A DNA stretch of 22,732 nucleotides from Bacteroidales bacterium M5 (GTDB taxonomy: Bacteria > Bacteroidota > Bacteroidia > Bacteroidales > Muribaculaceae), in the NCBI GenBank assembly GCA_001689535.1, contig LUJP01000085.1, positions 1 through 22,732 on the forward strand, read 5' to 3'. This document shows positions 22,500 to 22,732 of the stretch, in pieces. A program made the position numbers and the translations under genes. Under the pieces are notes generated by a model. The model was not told where the DNA came from. It made no database searches and worked only from the letters and a program-made list of their open reading frames with translations. Every line of letters begins with the position of its first letter. Within the stretch, counting starts at the first letter, position 1.

Positions 22500-22633
22500 G
22501 TTCTTTTTTTTTTACCAATATATTTTTAACATTTCCTTTAAGAAACTTTAGAATCCGAGGGAGTAAAAACGGAGCAATGTAAAATAATGGTTATTAAAAT
22601 GGGTCTGCAATACATGTATCAGATCAGCCAACT

Positions 22634-22729
22634 CGGAGCGGCGGAGCCGCGGGGTTTTGTAAAACCCGCTGCGCGAGCTGCGGGAAAACGCTGTCTGTCT
22701 CATCTGCGGCGAGCCTGGGAATGGCGATG
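22634..22729 (-). repeat. inverted relative of the 77-bp repeat family
   Basis: The reverse complement carries GGCTCGCCGCAGA, then CCCGCAGCTCGCGCAGCGGG (complement at 22665-22684, 19 of 20 bases as in tandem unit 3), then the CCGCGGCTCCGCCGCTCCG hairpin. This follows the order seen at about 14231-14310, including the GGCTCGCCGCAGA flank in front of unit 1. The copy may continue beyond the window. Confidence 0.7.
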
Positions 22730-22732
22730 ACG

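Noticed and set aside
22610..22619. Perfect palindrome ATACATGTAT as an operator
   Set aside because: A 10-base palindrome in AT-rich DNA is expected by chance, and it lies more than 100 bases upstream of the nearest promoter box.
1..22732. tRNA, rRNA, transposase, integrase or phage genes
   Set aside because: I looked for their typical motifs (cloverleaf with GTTCRA loop, DDE/tyrosine recombinase signatures) and saw none.

Overview
The window looks like a chromosomal segment of a gut Bacteroidales, most likely a Muribaculaceae-type genome (inference). Supporting signs are moderately high GC, many outer-membrane and SPII lipoproteins, FecI/FecR-like regulation through a DUF4974 anti-sigma factor, a GH92 mannosidase, Wzi-family and DcaP-like barrels, and several matches to the Bacteroidetes promoter (-7 TAnnTTTG with a -33 TTG/TTTG).

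Layout. Bases 1-282 hold a 9-bp degenerate tandem repeat and one copy of a dispersed palindromic repeat downstream of a minus-strand pair, a Wzi-family barrel and a small lipoprotein. A DcaP-like porin diverges from that pair and converges with fmt. fmt in turn diverges from a secreted GH92 alpha-mannosidase, and a dyad lies between their promoters. From 7395 to 13726 is a plus-strand cell-surface signalling block: beta-barrel receptor-like protein, ECF sigma factor, short DUF4974 anti-sigma, and a second barrel carrying an STN domain. Bases 13727-14646 are a gene-poor island rich in repeats, with three 77-bp tandem units. Then comes a minus-strand run of seven tightly spaced genes (flippase-like membrane protein, one-TM protein, pfkA, rsmF-like, lptE, TPR protein, secG). 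It has a good promoter upstream of the flippase gene and a strong terminator after secG. Bases 20491-21127 contain a promoter plus terminator arrangement that could make a small RNA, and more repeats. A large lipoprotein gene and an inverted copy of the 77-bp repeat family close the window.

The most interesting unit is 7332-13726. The barrel gene at 7395 and the sigma gene at 10074 are preceded by a similar ungapped 36-base stretch (24 of 36 identical) that places GAGGTG 17 bases before CGTGTCTwTATA, the geometry of an ECF promoter. With the two related barrels, only one of which has an STN signalling domain, and no SusD or enzyme gene in the block, this suggests a self-controlled receptor/transducer pair of unknown ligand. 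That is an inference from sequence layout only.

The second theme is repeats. A 26-bp element occurs three times identically, and the 77-bp family occurs as three tandem units, one inverted relative and one 19-base fragment. All copies lie outside the protein genes called here, several beside terminators, which suggests a mobile or amplifying intergenic palindromic family.
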